From the NCBI GenBank assembly GCA_040512755.1, contig JBEVEP010000204.1, positions 1 to 20,162 on the forward strand: a stretch of 20,162 bases of DNA, in the 5' to 3' direction. How positions within the stretch are numbered: position 1 is the stretch's first letter; each line of letters opens with the position of its first letter. This document shows positions 13,789-20,162 of this stretch, one piece after another. The position numbers and the translations under genes are program-made. The notes below the pieces were generated by a model. The model saw only the letters and a list, made by a program, of their open reading frames with translations, had not been told where the DNA came from and did no database searches. The stretch comes from JBEVEP01 sp040512755. Its GTDB lineage: Bacteria; Pseudomonadota; Alphaproteobacteria; Rhizobiales; Rhizobiaceae.

Positions 13789-14676
13789 ATGCATCTTTCG
13801 ACGCACAATTGGATGCGCGCGGAACCGTTGGCCAAAACCCTCGCCCGCATCAAGAAATACGGCTACGAAAGCATTGAAATCTCTGGCGAACCTGACCAGT
13901 ACGACACCAAGGAGACCCGGCAGCTCCTCAAGGAATATGGCATTCGGTGCTGGGGTTCGGTGACGCTGACGCTTGGCGAGCGCAACCTCGCCGCCAAGGA
14001 TACTGGGCAGCGCGCGAAGTCGGTCGAATACGTCAAGAACGTCATCACGATGGTGAACGAGCTCGAGGGAGAGATCATCACGCTCGTGCCGGTGACCGTC
14101 GGCAAGATCGTCCCGGACGGAACCGAAGAAGAGGAATGGCGCTGGGTCGTCGAGTCGGTCAAGGAATGTTACGAGCACGCCAAGAAGAAGGGCGTCAGGA
14201 TCGCGCTTGAGCCACTCAACCGCTTCGAGACGTATCTGTTCAACAAATCCTCGCAAGTTGTGCGGTTGGCTGAAGAAATCGCGCCGGACTGCGGCGTCTG
14301 CCTCGACGCCTTCCACCTCAATATCGAGGAAGCCGATATGTACGAGGCGATCCGGCATGCCGGTTCGCGCCTCTACGATTTCCATGTAGCGGACAACAAC
14401 CGCATGGCCGCTGGTCAGGGCGCGCTGGATTGGAAGAAGATCGTAACTACGCTGAAGGAAATCGGCTACGACGGCGCGCTCACCAACGAGTTCGTCGCGC
14501 CAGTGGACCGCACGCCCGCCAACAGATACCCGAACCAGGTGGAACGGAATCCGGTCGACATCTCGCCCGAGCAGCTGAAGTTCATCCAGGATCACGGCTC
14601 GAGCCTGCTCACCGAGCAATTCTACGACGACCTGACGAAGGTGACGGCGGAAACGATCCTGCCGCTCATCAAATAG
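13789..14676 (+). CDS. Sugar phosphate isomerase/epimerase (AP endonuclease family 2 TIM barrel)
   Basis: This 295-residue protein has the xylose-isomerase-like TIM-barrel fold. Four metal ligands typical of D-tagatose/psicose 3-epimerase-type enzymes are visible: Glu141 (ALEPLNRFE), Asp173 (CLDAFHLNIEE), His199 (YDFHVADNNR) and Glu234 (LTNEFV). Their spacing (32, 26, 35) is close to that in D-tagatose 3-epimerase. The start at 13789 is chosen for GGGAGAG at 13774-13780 and because MHLSTHNW begins at the first strand of the barrel. An in-frame ATG 15 codons upstream has no ribosome-binding site. It is the first gene of an operon with an acid-sugar dehydratase, a FadR-type regulator and a hydroxyacid dehydrogenase. 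The exact sugar is unknown. Confidence 0.85.
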   Translation: MHLSTHNWMRAEPLAKTLARIKKYGYESIEISGEPDQYDTKETRQLLKEYGIRCWGSVTLTLGERNLAAKDTGQRAKSVEYVKNVITMVNELEGEIITLVPVTVGKIVPDGTEEEEWRWVVESVKECYEHAKKKGVRIALEPLNRFETYLFNKSSQVVRLAEEIAPDCGVCLDAFHLNIEEADMYEAIRHAGSRLYDFHVADNNRMAAGQGALDWKKIVTTLKEIGYDGALTNEFVAPVDRTPANRYPNQVERNPVDISPEQLKFIQDHGSSLLTEQFYDDLTKVTAETILPLIK

Positions 14677-14738
14677 GCCGTCGGGCCGGGTCGCGGGATA
14701 CAAACAAACCTTCCCGCAGGGGAAGGAACAGGAGGACA

Positions 14739-15908
14739 ATGCGCATCAAAAAGATGCAGGCGTGGTGGGTAAGTGTGCCGATCGAGGCAACTCGTCAGCA
14801 TCGTAGCGATTTTGGCCAGGTGCGCACATTCGACGCGGCGATCCTGCGCATCGAGACGGACGATGGCATCGTCGGCTGGGGCGAAGGCAAGAACGCGGCC
14901 GGAAGCGCCGGCGCCTATGGGGCGCTCGTGCATCTTCTCAATCACGAGATCGCGCCGTTGCTCATCGGCCGCGATCCGCGCGACATCAACGCGATCTGGG
15001 AGATGCTCTACAATGGCGAGCGGCACGAACTGGCCGCCGCAGCCGGCCACGCGATGCCACGAATGTCGAGGCGCGGCTTGACGGTAGCGGCGATCAGCGC
15101 GGTCGACATTGCCCTCTGGGACATTTTCGGCAAATCCCTTGGCGTGCCGGTCTGGCGGTTGCTCGGCGGCCGCAAGGCGGAGCGCATGCCCGCCTATGCC
15201 TCGGGAGGGTGGGCGCCCGCCGAGACAATCGGCGACGAGCTGAAATCGTATATCGACGCCGGCGGCTTCAAGGCGGTGAAGATGCGCGTCGGCGCCATGG
15301 ATGGAGCACCACACATTTCGGCGGCCAGAGTGCGCGCTGCCCGCGATGCGCTTGGCCCTGATGTCAGTCTGATGGTCGACGCGCACGGGACCTACACGGT
15401 CGCCGACGCCCGACGCTTTTCCCACCTCGTTGCCGATTGCGATCTTGCATGGTTCGAGGAACCGGTGACAGCCGACGACAAGACAGGAATGGCGGAACTG
15501 CGCGCTCAATGCGGCATCCCGATCGCTGCGGGAGAAAGCGAGGCGACGCGTTTTGCCTTTCGCGAGCTGGCGATGCTACGGGCTGCCGACATTTTGCAGC
15601 CCGACCTTGGTTTTTGCGGCGGCATCAGCGAAGCCATGCGGATCGCGGCTCTCGCCTCTTCCTTCAATCTCAGGCTCTCGCCGCATCTGTGGGCAGGTGC
15701 GCCCGCCTTCTTTGCGGGTCTTCATGTCTGTGCGGCCGTTGCGTCGAGCTTCATTGTCGAATACTCGCTCGGCGCCAACCCGATGCTGCACGATCTGATC
15801 GAGGAAACGGTTGACTTGAGAGACGGCATGATTGCAATACCGGACACCCCCGGTCTTGGAATATCCGTTTCGGAAACGTTTCTCGAAGCACATGCGATGA
15901 CCGGCTGA
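14739..15908 (+). CDS. Enolase-superfamily sugar-acid dehydratase (mandelate racemase subgroup)
   Basis: This 389-residue protein belongs to the mandelate racemase/muconate lactonizing enzyme family, most members of which dehydrate sugar acids. Metal ligands are Asp214 (LMVDAHG), Glu240 (WFEEP) and Glu266 (AAGESE). The His-Asp dyad of the mandelate racemase subgroup is Asp289 (QPDLGFCGG) and His316 (SPHLWAG), with the 27-residue spacing seen in mandelate racemase. On the second strand the usual Lys-x-Lys reads Lys181-Met-Arg183. The start at 14739 has GGAGGA directly upstream; the frame is open for 103 more codons upstream, but that part overlaps the epimerase. Its stop overlaps the next start by one base (TGATG). 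Proline dipeptide or amino acid epimerase activity is less likely, given the dyad. Confidence 0.88.
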   Translation: MRIKKMQAWWVSVPIEATRQHRSDFGQVRTFDAAILRIETDDGIVGWGEGKNAAGSAGAYGALVHLLNHEIAPLLIGRDPRDINAIWEMLYNGERHELAAAAGHAMPRMSRRGLTVAAISAVDIALWDIFGKSLGVPVWRLLGGRKAERMPAYASGGWAPAETIGDELKSYIDAGGFKAVKMRVGAMDGAPHISAARVRAARDALGPDVSLMVDAHGTYTVADARRFSHLVADCDLAWFEEPVTADDKTGMAELRAQCGIPIAAGESEATRFAFRELAMLRAADILQPDLGFCGGISEAMRIAALASSFNLRLSPHLWAGAPAFFAGLHVCAAVASSFIVEYSLGANPMLHDLIEETVDLRDGMIAIPDTPGLGISVSETFLEAHAMTG

Positions 15909-16630
15909 TGTCTGAGAACAACCTTCTGGCAGATCTTGCCAATCACCTGTTCGCTACCTCCGACCCAGAGACGGGCCGGACACAGTCCGAGCGCGAACTG
16001 GCCGAGCACTTCTCGGTGAGCCGGGGGCAAATTCGGGAGGCGCTGGCGATCCTGGAGGCGATGCGCATTGTCGAGCGGCGCGCCAAGTCCGGTATCTATC
16101 TGACAGCCAGGCAGGCGAGCGTCGATGCGCTGGCCCTGTTTGCCAAGGCTGGGCTGCCGGTCGATCCGGTGAAGATCTATGAGATCGTCGAGCTCCGCAA
16201 GATCCATGAGATCAAGGCCGCCGAACTCGCATCCAGCCGCGCCACCGAGGAAAACTATGAGACGCTGCGCGAGATCCTGCGGCAGTCCGAGGAGAACATC
16301 GCTGCCGGCGTGCCGATTGCCCAGCAGGACCGGGAATTCCATCTGGAGATCGTCCGCGCGACCAAGAACAGCATGTTCCATCAGATCTGCAGCATCTACT
16401 ATGTGATGGGAGAGGAACGCCTGCCCGTCTATTTCAGCGACCCCGAGCGCGGAAAAAGGTCTCACGCGGAGCACCTGCAGATCTTTGACGCGCTGGTGCG
16501 TCGCGACGGCAATCTCGCCCAGGCCCTGATGAGCGCGCATCTGCAGGGCGCCGAAAGCTATTGGAAGGGCCTGATTGGCGGTGAGGCGCCGCAGGACGGC
16601 GAGCCCGCGTCGCATCTGCAGAATGCCTGA
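15908..16630 (+). CDS. GntR-family transcriptional regulator, FadR/FCD subfamily
   Basis: This 240-residue protein has an N-terminal winged helix (SERELAEHFSVSRGQIREALAILEAMRIVERR) and a C-terminal all-helical FCD effector domain. The FCD metal/ligand residues are visible as Asp141 and His145 (DREFH), His189 (AEHLQIFDAL) and His211 (SAHLQGAESYW), so a metal-assisted carboxylate ligand is likely. Length is normal. The ATG overlaps the dehydratase stop by one base, and its own stop is overlapped by the next gene by 8 bases, so it is translationally coupled within the operon. It is the natural candidate to bind the two TGGT-N3-ACCA palindromes upstream of the epimerase. The ligand may be a sugar acid or keto acid of the pathway. 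Confidence 0.92.
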   Translation: MSENNLLADLANHLFATSDPETGRTQSERELAEHFSVSRGQIREALAILEAMRIVERRAKSGIYLTARQASVDALALFAKAGLPVDPVKIYEIVELRKIHEIKAAELASSRATEENYETLREILRQSEENIAAGVPIAQQDREFHLEIVRATKNSMFHQICSIYYVMGEERLPVYFSDPERGKRSHAEHLQIFDALVRRDGNLAQALMSAHLQGAESYWKGLIGGEAPQDGEPASHLQNA

Positions 16631-17603
16631 CGGCCCAAAGATCCTTTCCACCCACCCGCTCCATCCGCGCGCGGAAGCGATGCTTGCCGGGGCCGGCCGC
16701 CTCGTCGTGGCCTCCTCCCTGGATGCCGTGACGCTGACACGGGAAGCGGAAGACGCCGAAATCGTCATCGTGAGGGCGCCGCTGCCGGCAACACTGTTTG
16801 ACAGTGCCGCAAGGCTTCGAGCGGCCATACGGCATGGCGCCGGGCTCGATATGATCCCGCTGGACGCCGCGACGCGTGCCGGCGTGCTTGTGGCCAACGT
16901 GCCTGGCGTCAACGCACGCACCGTCGCCGAGCATGTTTTCTTCGTGACGCTTGCCCTGTTGCGCCGTTTCCGCGCCATGGACCATGACCTCAGGACTTCC
17001 GGCTGGCTGTCCGGACGCGATCACGCCAACCTGACCAACGACTTGACCGGACGAACGATCGGCGTTGTGGGGACGGGCAATGTGGGCCGTGAAGTCGCGC
17101 GGATCGCAACCCACGGCTTCGGGTTGACGGTGCTGGCCAACAACCGTTCCGGCAAGAATTTGCCGGAAGGCGCGCGCTTCGCGGCCATCGACGCCCTCGT
17201 GGCGCACAGCGATGTCGTGGTGCTTTGTTGCCCGCTCTCGCCGGAGACAACCGGGTTGATCAACGCCTCTCGGATCGGCGCAATGAAACCCACGGCGCTG
17301 CTCGTCAATGTCTCGCGCGGGCCGGTCGTCGACGAAACGGCGCTGACCGCCGCCCTGCGAGAGCACCGCATAGCCGGTGCGGCGCTCGACGTTTTCGTCT
17401 CGCAGCCCCTGCCGTCCGACGATCCGTTTTTCACGTTCCCAAACGTAATTGTGACGCCGCATATGGCGGGGATCACCGAGGAGAGCATGGAGCGGATGGG
17501 CGTTGGCGCAGCCGCCGAGACACTGAGCGTGCTTGACGGCGCGCTGCCGGTCAATCTTGTCAATCCGGAAGCGGTGGAGCGCTATCGCTCACGATTTGCG
17601 TGA
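16623..17603 (+). CDS. D-isomer-specific 2-hydroxyacid dehydrogenase family protein
   Basis: This 326-residue NAD(P)-dependent protein of the phosphoglycerate/hydroxypyruvate reductase family would interconvert a 2-hydroxy acid and a 2-keto acid. The nucleotide-binding motif GVVGTGNVG is at 147-155. Catalytic Arg232 (NVSRGPVVDE) and His280 (TPHMAG) are present. The position of the catalytic Glu, 29 residues after the Arg, is Gln261 (VSQPLP instead of the usual xEPLP). That may reflect a subfamily with altered catalysis. ATG at 16623 overlaps the regulator's end by 8 bases; its ribosome-binding site is weak, consistent with coupled translation. A start further upstream would overlap the regulator more. 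It is the last gene of the operon, and no terminator is evident after it. Confidence 0.88.
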   Translation: MPDGPKILSTHPLHPRAEAMLAGAGRLVVASSLDAVTLTREAEDAEIVIVRAPLPATLFDSAARLRAAIRHGAGLDMIPLDAATRAGVLVANVPGVNARTVAEHVFFVTLALLRRFRAMDHDLRTSGWLSGRDHANLTNDLTGRTIGVVGTGNVGREVARIATHGFGLTVLANNRSGKNLPEGARFAAIDALVAHSDVVVLCCPLSPETTGLINASRIGAMKPTALLVNVSRGPVVDETALTAALREHRIAGAALDVFVSQPLPSDDPFFTFPNVIVTPHMAGITEESMERMGVGAAAETLSVLDGALPVNLVNPEAVERYRSRFA

Positions 17604-17757
17604 CGATCAATCACCGAAAAGCTCTGAGATCGCCTTCAGTGCCCAACAAAATCAAAAGCTTTGCCGGCGTCGTTGCCATCCGGTTTGCTGCTGTGGGCTC
17701 ATTTAGCTATGGGTCCTTGTTCTTGATTATGATTCTGTAGCAGTGAGAAAAACCAAA

Positions 17758-18348
17758 ATGAGCAACGCGGCCGCACCAAGCCTGAAACCTCTCTATAGCC
17801 CCCTCGATCTGCAAAGCCGGCCTCTCGTATGGCAGGTCGGTGCGGTCGTCCTGGGCACGCTCTTCCTGGCCGCATCCTCCTATATCTCCGTACCGATGAT
17901 CCCGGTCCCCATCACGATGCAGACCTTCGCCGTGGCGCTGGTCGGCGCGCTTTTTGGCTGGCGGCTTGGCGGCATCACGATTGTTGCGTGGCTCGCGCAA
18001 GGCGCGCTCGGCCTGCCGGTGCTGGCCGGCGGCGCGGCCGGCGCTCACCACTTTGCCGGCCCGACCGCCGGCTATCTCTTTGCCTTCCCCGCCGCCGGCG
18101 CGCTCGCGGGCTGGTTGGCCGAACGGGGGTGGAACGGCAACCGTTGGGGTCTTGCCTTCGTCAACATGCTTCTGAGCAATGTCCTCTGCCTCGCGCTCGG
18201 CGCGGCGTGGCTGGCCATCATGATCGGGCTGGACCAGGCAATCGTGCATGGCGTGACGCCGTTCCTCGTCGGGGCTCTTCTCAAGTCCGCCTTGGGCGCG
18301 GCAACCCTCAAGGCGTTGGCGCGCGGCAGGGTGCAACCCGCCGAATGA
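17758..18348 (+). CDS. bioY: Biotin transporter S component BioY
   Basis: BioY is the membrane protein that binds biotin in ECF-type vitamin uptake. This one has 196 residues and about six hydrophobic segments. The family signatures are clear: IPVPITMQTFAVALVGALFG, LAQGALGLPVLAGGAAGAH and GPTAGYLFAFP. A GTG five codons upstream (17743) is also possible, but the ATG at 17758 fits the family's short cytosolic N-terminus. The ribosome-binding site is weak (GTGAG about 12 bases before the ATG). Dedicated ECF ATPase or T-component genes (BioM, BioN) are not in the window, so it either works alone or uses components encoded elsewhere. No BioR-type operator was recognised in the 154 bp upstream. Its stop overlaps the next start by 4 bases. 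Confidence 0.93.
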   Translation: MSNAAAPSLKPLYSPLDLQSRPLVWQVGAVVLGTLFLAASSYISVPMIPVPITMQTFAVALVGALFGWRLGGITIVAWLAQGALGLPVLAGGAAGAHHFAGPTAGYLFAFPAAGALAGWLAERGWNGNRWGLAFVNMLLSNVLCLALGAAWLAIMIGLDQAIVHGVTPFLVGALLKSALGAATLKALARGRVQPAE

Positions 18349-18770
18349 CGATTCGGCTGCGGCCGCACCATCTGCTTTGCCTGCTGACCTATTCCGGCAA
18401 AGGCTACAGCGCCGCTTTCACGGCCAACTATGACGTGATCGCGGGTCAGATTTCCCAAGGTGAGGATATTCTGATTGTCGAAGGGCCGGACGACATCTGC
18501 GCACCACTCCTTGGCGACAGCGAACCCCACTGTTGGCGGGACAGCGTAACGGAACGGGATAGGCTGGCCGCACGCGATCTGCGCGAGCTGCTGGGAGACC
18601 CGATTCAAGTTGACGCGACGCTGACTCTCAGTCCGGAAGTCATTCAGCGTATGCGTGCAGCTTTCGCCGCGGGCAGCACGCGCGCGGCCTGTCTCGGGTG
18701 CCAGTGGAGCGATCTATGCAGTTCGATCGCGGCGAACGGCTATTGCGGAACTGCTGTTCCCGCCCGGTAG
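18345..18770 (+). CDS. DUF1284 cysteine-rich protein, possible iron-sulfur protein
   Basis: This 141-residue soluble protein matches DUF1284. It begins TIRLRPHHLLCLL and ends with a cysteine cluster Cys116-x2-Cys119-x5-Cys125-x8-Cys134 (CLGCQWSDLC...C), plus Cys12, Cys52 and Cys63. The spacing suits binding of an iron-sulfur cluster or zinc. I recall that some members of this family have been suggested to bind iron-sulfur clusters, but the function is unknown. The ATG overlaps the bioY stop (ATGA), so the two are translationally coupled and probably work in related processes. A link to biotin metabolism is inference from this overlap alone. Confidence 0.85.
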   Translation: MTIRLRPHHLLCLLTYSGKGYSAAFTANYDVIAGQISQGEDILIVEGPDDICAPLLGDSEPHCWRDSVTERDRLAARDLRELLGDPIQVDATLTLSPEVIQRMRAAFAAGSTRAACLGCQWSDLCSSIAANGYCGTAVPAR

Positions 18771-18780
18771 GCCCCGAACA

Positions 18781-18887
18781 CTAGACCACGATGACTTCTC
18801 TTGGAGTCGTCACCGTGTTCTAACTCTCTGATTTTCGTATGATCTTTTCCGAAAACCGCTATGCCCTTTTCGGGATCTTGCTCTAAT
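18781..18887. repeat. Two-module palindromic intergenic repeat of rhizobial type
   Basis: The first module pairs CACGATGAC (18787-18795) with GTCACCGTG (18809-18817), with one mismatch. The second pairs CCGAAAA (18849-18855) with TTTTCGG (18867-18873), flanked by GATC at 18841-18844 and 18874-18877. The modules are framed by CTAGA and GCTCTA. From memory this resembles a very common Rhizobiales intergenic element. It fills the gap between two convergent genes, overlaps the last bases of the ABC gene, and may end transcription from both sides. Confidence 0.7.
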
Positions 18888-19971
18888 GGCGCAGGCTGAC
18901 GCCGGTGCCCTGATCGAACAGCACGACTTTTTTCTCGTTCCAGGCGAAGCGAACAGGGTCTTCGATAGCGACCGAGGTCTGCGCCGGCACGGTGGCGCGC
19001 AGCATCAAGTCGCCCACGCGCAATGTTAGAATCTTCTCGACGCCGTGATTTTCGACATCGTGCACGCGGGCCTCGACCGGCGCGCCGGGCTCGAGATAAA
19101 CGTCCTCGGGACGGATCCCGAAAGTGAGCGGCCGGCCCGCGAGAGCCGTCGCGGATTGGCCGGTGGCGCGATTGACTGGATAAGGCAACTCGAATTGGCG
19201 TTGGACGACCACAGCGCGCCCGTCGACAAGTTCACCGTCGAGCAGGTTCATCGGTGGCGACCCGACAAAGCTCGCGACGAAGGTGTCACGCGGATTGTTG
19301 TAGATCTCGTAGGGCGTGCCAGTCTGCACCAGGCGACCCTGGTTCAGGACGCCGACCTTGTCGCCCATAGACATCGCTTCGATCTGATCGTGAGTGACGA
19401 AAAGAAAAGTGGCGCCAAGCGTCATCTGCAGGTTCTTCAACTCGGTGCGTAGCGCCTCGCGCAACTTGGCGTCCAGGTTCGAAAGCGGTTCGTCCATAAG
19501 GAAGACACGCGGCTTGCGCACGATGGCCCGGCCGATCGACACGCGCTGCATTTCGCCGCCTGAGAGGCGGTCAGTCTTGCGGTCGAGCAGATGCTCGATG
19601 CGCAGCGTCCTTGCAGCGCGTGCTACGCGCTCGTTGATCTCGGCAGGCTCAACTCGGCGGATCTTGGACTTCAACGGAAATTCGAGGTTTTCCCGGACGG
19701 TGTAACGCGGATAGAGCGAATATTGCTGGAGCACGAGCGCCACGTCGCGTTCGGCAGCCCCCCATGTGCGGACGTCGACACCGTCTATAAGGATCTGTCC
19801 CTCGTCCGGCTTTTCGAGCCCGGCGATCAGCCGGAGCGTGGTTGTCTTACCTGCGCCGGTTTCGCCGAGAAGCACGAAGAACTCGCCATCCGCGATGTCG
19901 AGGTTGAGAGACTTCAGCGCGGTATGGGCGCCGAATTTTTTGGTGATATTGCGGAGTTCGATACGGGCCAT
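18883..19971 (-). CDS. ABC transporter ATP-binding protein, CUT1/MalK-UgpC family
   Basis: This 362-residue ATPase powers a carbohydrate- or polyol-type ABC importer at the inner membrane. Walker A GETGAGKT is at 36-43, Q-loop LQQYSLYP near 81-88, signature LSGGE at 136-140, Walker B VFLMDE at 156-161 and H-loop His194. The C-terminal part (about 235-362) is the TOBE/regulatory domain of MalK-like proteins (LTFGIRPEDVYLE). Walker A reads GETGAGKT rather than the GPSGCGKT of MalK/UgpC, a variant I associate with systems that use two different ATPases, such as glycerol importers. No permease or binding protein is in the window. Upstream are 190 bp with a repeat, so it may start a transcript or be a lone ATPase. 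The ribosome-binding site is weak. Confidence 0.92.
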   Translation of the reverse strand: MARIELRNITKKFGAHTALKSLNLDIADGEFFVLLGETGAGKTTTLRLIAGLEKPDEGQILIDGVDVRTWGAAERDVALVLQQYSLYPRYTVRENLEFPLKSKIRRVEPAEINERVARAARTLRIEHLLDRKTDRLSGGEMQRVSIGRAIVRKPRVFLMDEPLSNLDAKLREALRTELKNLQMTLGATFLFVTHDQIEAMSMGDKVGVLNQGRLVQTGTPYEIYNNPRDTFVASFVGSPPMNLLDGELVDGRAVVVQRQFELPYPVNRATGQSATALAGRPLTFGIRPEDVYLEPGAPVEARVHDVENHGVEKILTLRVGDLMLRATVPAQTSVAIEDPVRFAWNEKKVVLFDQGTGVSLRH

Positions 19972-20033
19972 GGGTTAGTCCGGAAAAATGACGGGCGCTC
20001 TATATTGCACGCGGATGGACACGGCTGCGCCCC

Positions 20034-20162
20034 TTCGCACCCCCCTCTGTCCTGCCGGACATCTCCCCCTCAAGGGGGGAGATCGGCCTTCATTTGCGCC
20101 TCGCACCATTCTGCGATGCTGGAGACTGGCGAAATCAGAGACGACAGCTAATCTCCCCCCTT
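20034..20162. repeat. Dispersed intergenic repeat with C-run hairpin, continues past right edge
   Basis: ATCTCCCCC (20061-20069) pairs perfectly with GGGGGAGAT (20075-20083) around a 5-base loop. A second copy of the C-run arm (AATCTCCCCCC, about 20150-20160) appears at the very edge, as if a second hairpin frames a core of about 65 bases. From memory the stretch CCTCTGTCCTGCCGGACATC followed by C-runs is a frequent intergenic repeat in Mesorhizobium genomes. No gene was seen here. Confidence 0.6.

Noticed and set aside
13300..14739. 479-codon open frame on the minus strand across the epimerase and its upstream region
   Set aside because: Most of it is opposite the well-supported epimerase. 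The remainder crosses the AT-rich control region with no domain-like sequence.
15722..16978. 418-codon open frame on the minus strand opposite the dehydratase, regulator and dehydrogenase genes
   Set aside because: It spans parts of three real genes on the other strand and has no recognisable fold or start signals.
17604..17757. BioR operator or biotin-responsive element before bioY
   Set aside because: No TTATAGATAA-like palindrome was found. TATGAT at 17728-17733 resembles a -10 but has no matching -35.

Overview
The window looks like a stretch of a GC-rich alphaproteobacterial chromosome, most likely a Mesorhizobium-like member of the Rhizobiales. The support is high GC with strong third-position bias, protein families typical of that order (tripartite tricarboxylate transporter, three-subunit molybdenum hydroxylase, BioY, DUF1284), and intergenic palindromes at 18781-18887 and 20034-20162 that resemble repeats I know from Mesorhizobium-type genomes. 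No rRNA, tRNA, CRISPR array, transposase or phage gene was seen. The genes look intact except for one cut by the left edge.

Layout from left to right. (1) 1-527, minus: the N-terminal part of a glycine/asparagine-rich exported protein that continues outside the window. (2) 649-2466, minus: adenine deaminase, divergent from a tctC-tctB-tctA transporter (2706-5756, plus) that has a strong intrinsic terminator between tctC and tctB. (3) 5855-9691, minus: a molybdenum hydroxylase operon in S-L-M order with the form II signature AYRGAGR. An imperfect inverted repeat built from short TGAATGG-like units lies between the L and M genes. (4) 9935-13176: a FIST-domain sensor and a hybrid histidine kinase (plus strand, 10 bp apart), facing a LuxR-type response regulator (minus). 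This resembles the NosP/NahK type of nitric-oxide signalling unit. (5) 13177-13788: a 612-bp control region with two TGGT-N3-ACCA palindromes, followed by a tightly packed plus-strand operon (13789-17603) of sugar epimerase/isomerase, enolase-superfamily dehydratase, FadR-type regulator and D-2-hydroxyacid dehydrogenase. (6) 17758-18770: bioY overlapping a cysteine-rich DUF1284 gene. (7) 18883-19971, minus: a CUT1-type ABC transporter ATPase, with repeats on both sides.

How the parts may work together. The epimerase, dehydratase and dehydrogenase form a plausible carbohydrate-acid pathway, with the FadR-like protein as its own-operon regulator acting at the TGGT-N3-ACCA sites. The FIST, kinase and response regulator genes form one signalling unit whose input may be a diatomic gas. 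It is divergent from the cox-like operon across 243 bp, so a regulatory link is possible but not shown. Adenine deaminase, the transporter and the hydroxylase could together serve use of a purine or other N-heterocycle, but this rests on proximity only. The strongest items for follow-up are the paired operators, the FIST/kinase/regulator unit beside a form II hydroxylase, the Glu-to-Gln change at the catalytic position of the 2-hydroxyacid dehydrogenase, and the terminator inside the transporter operon.
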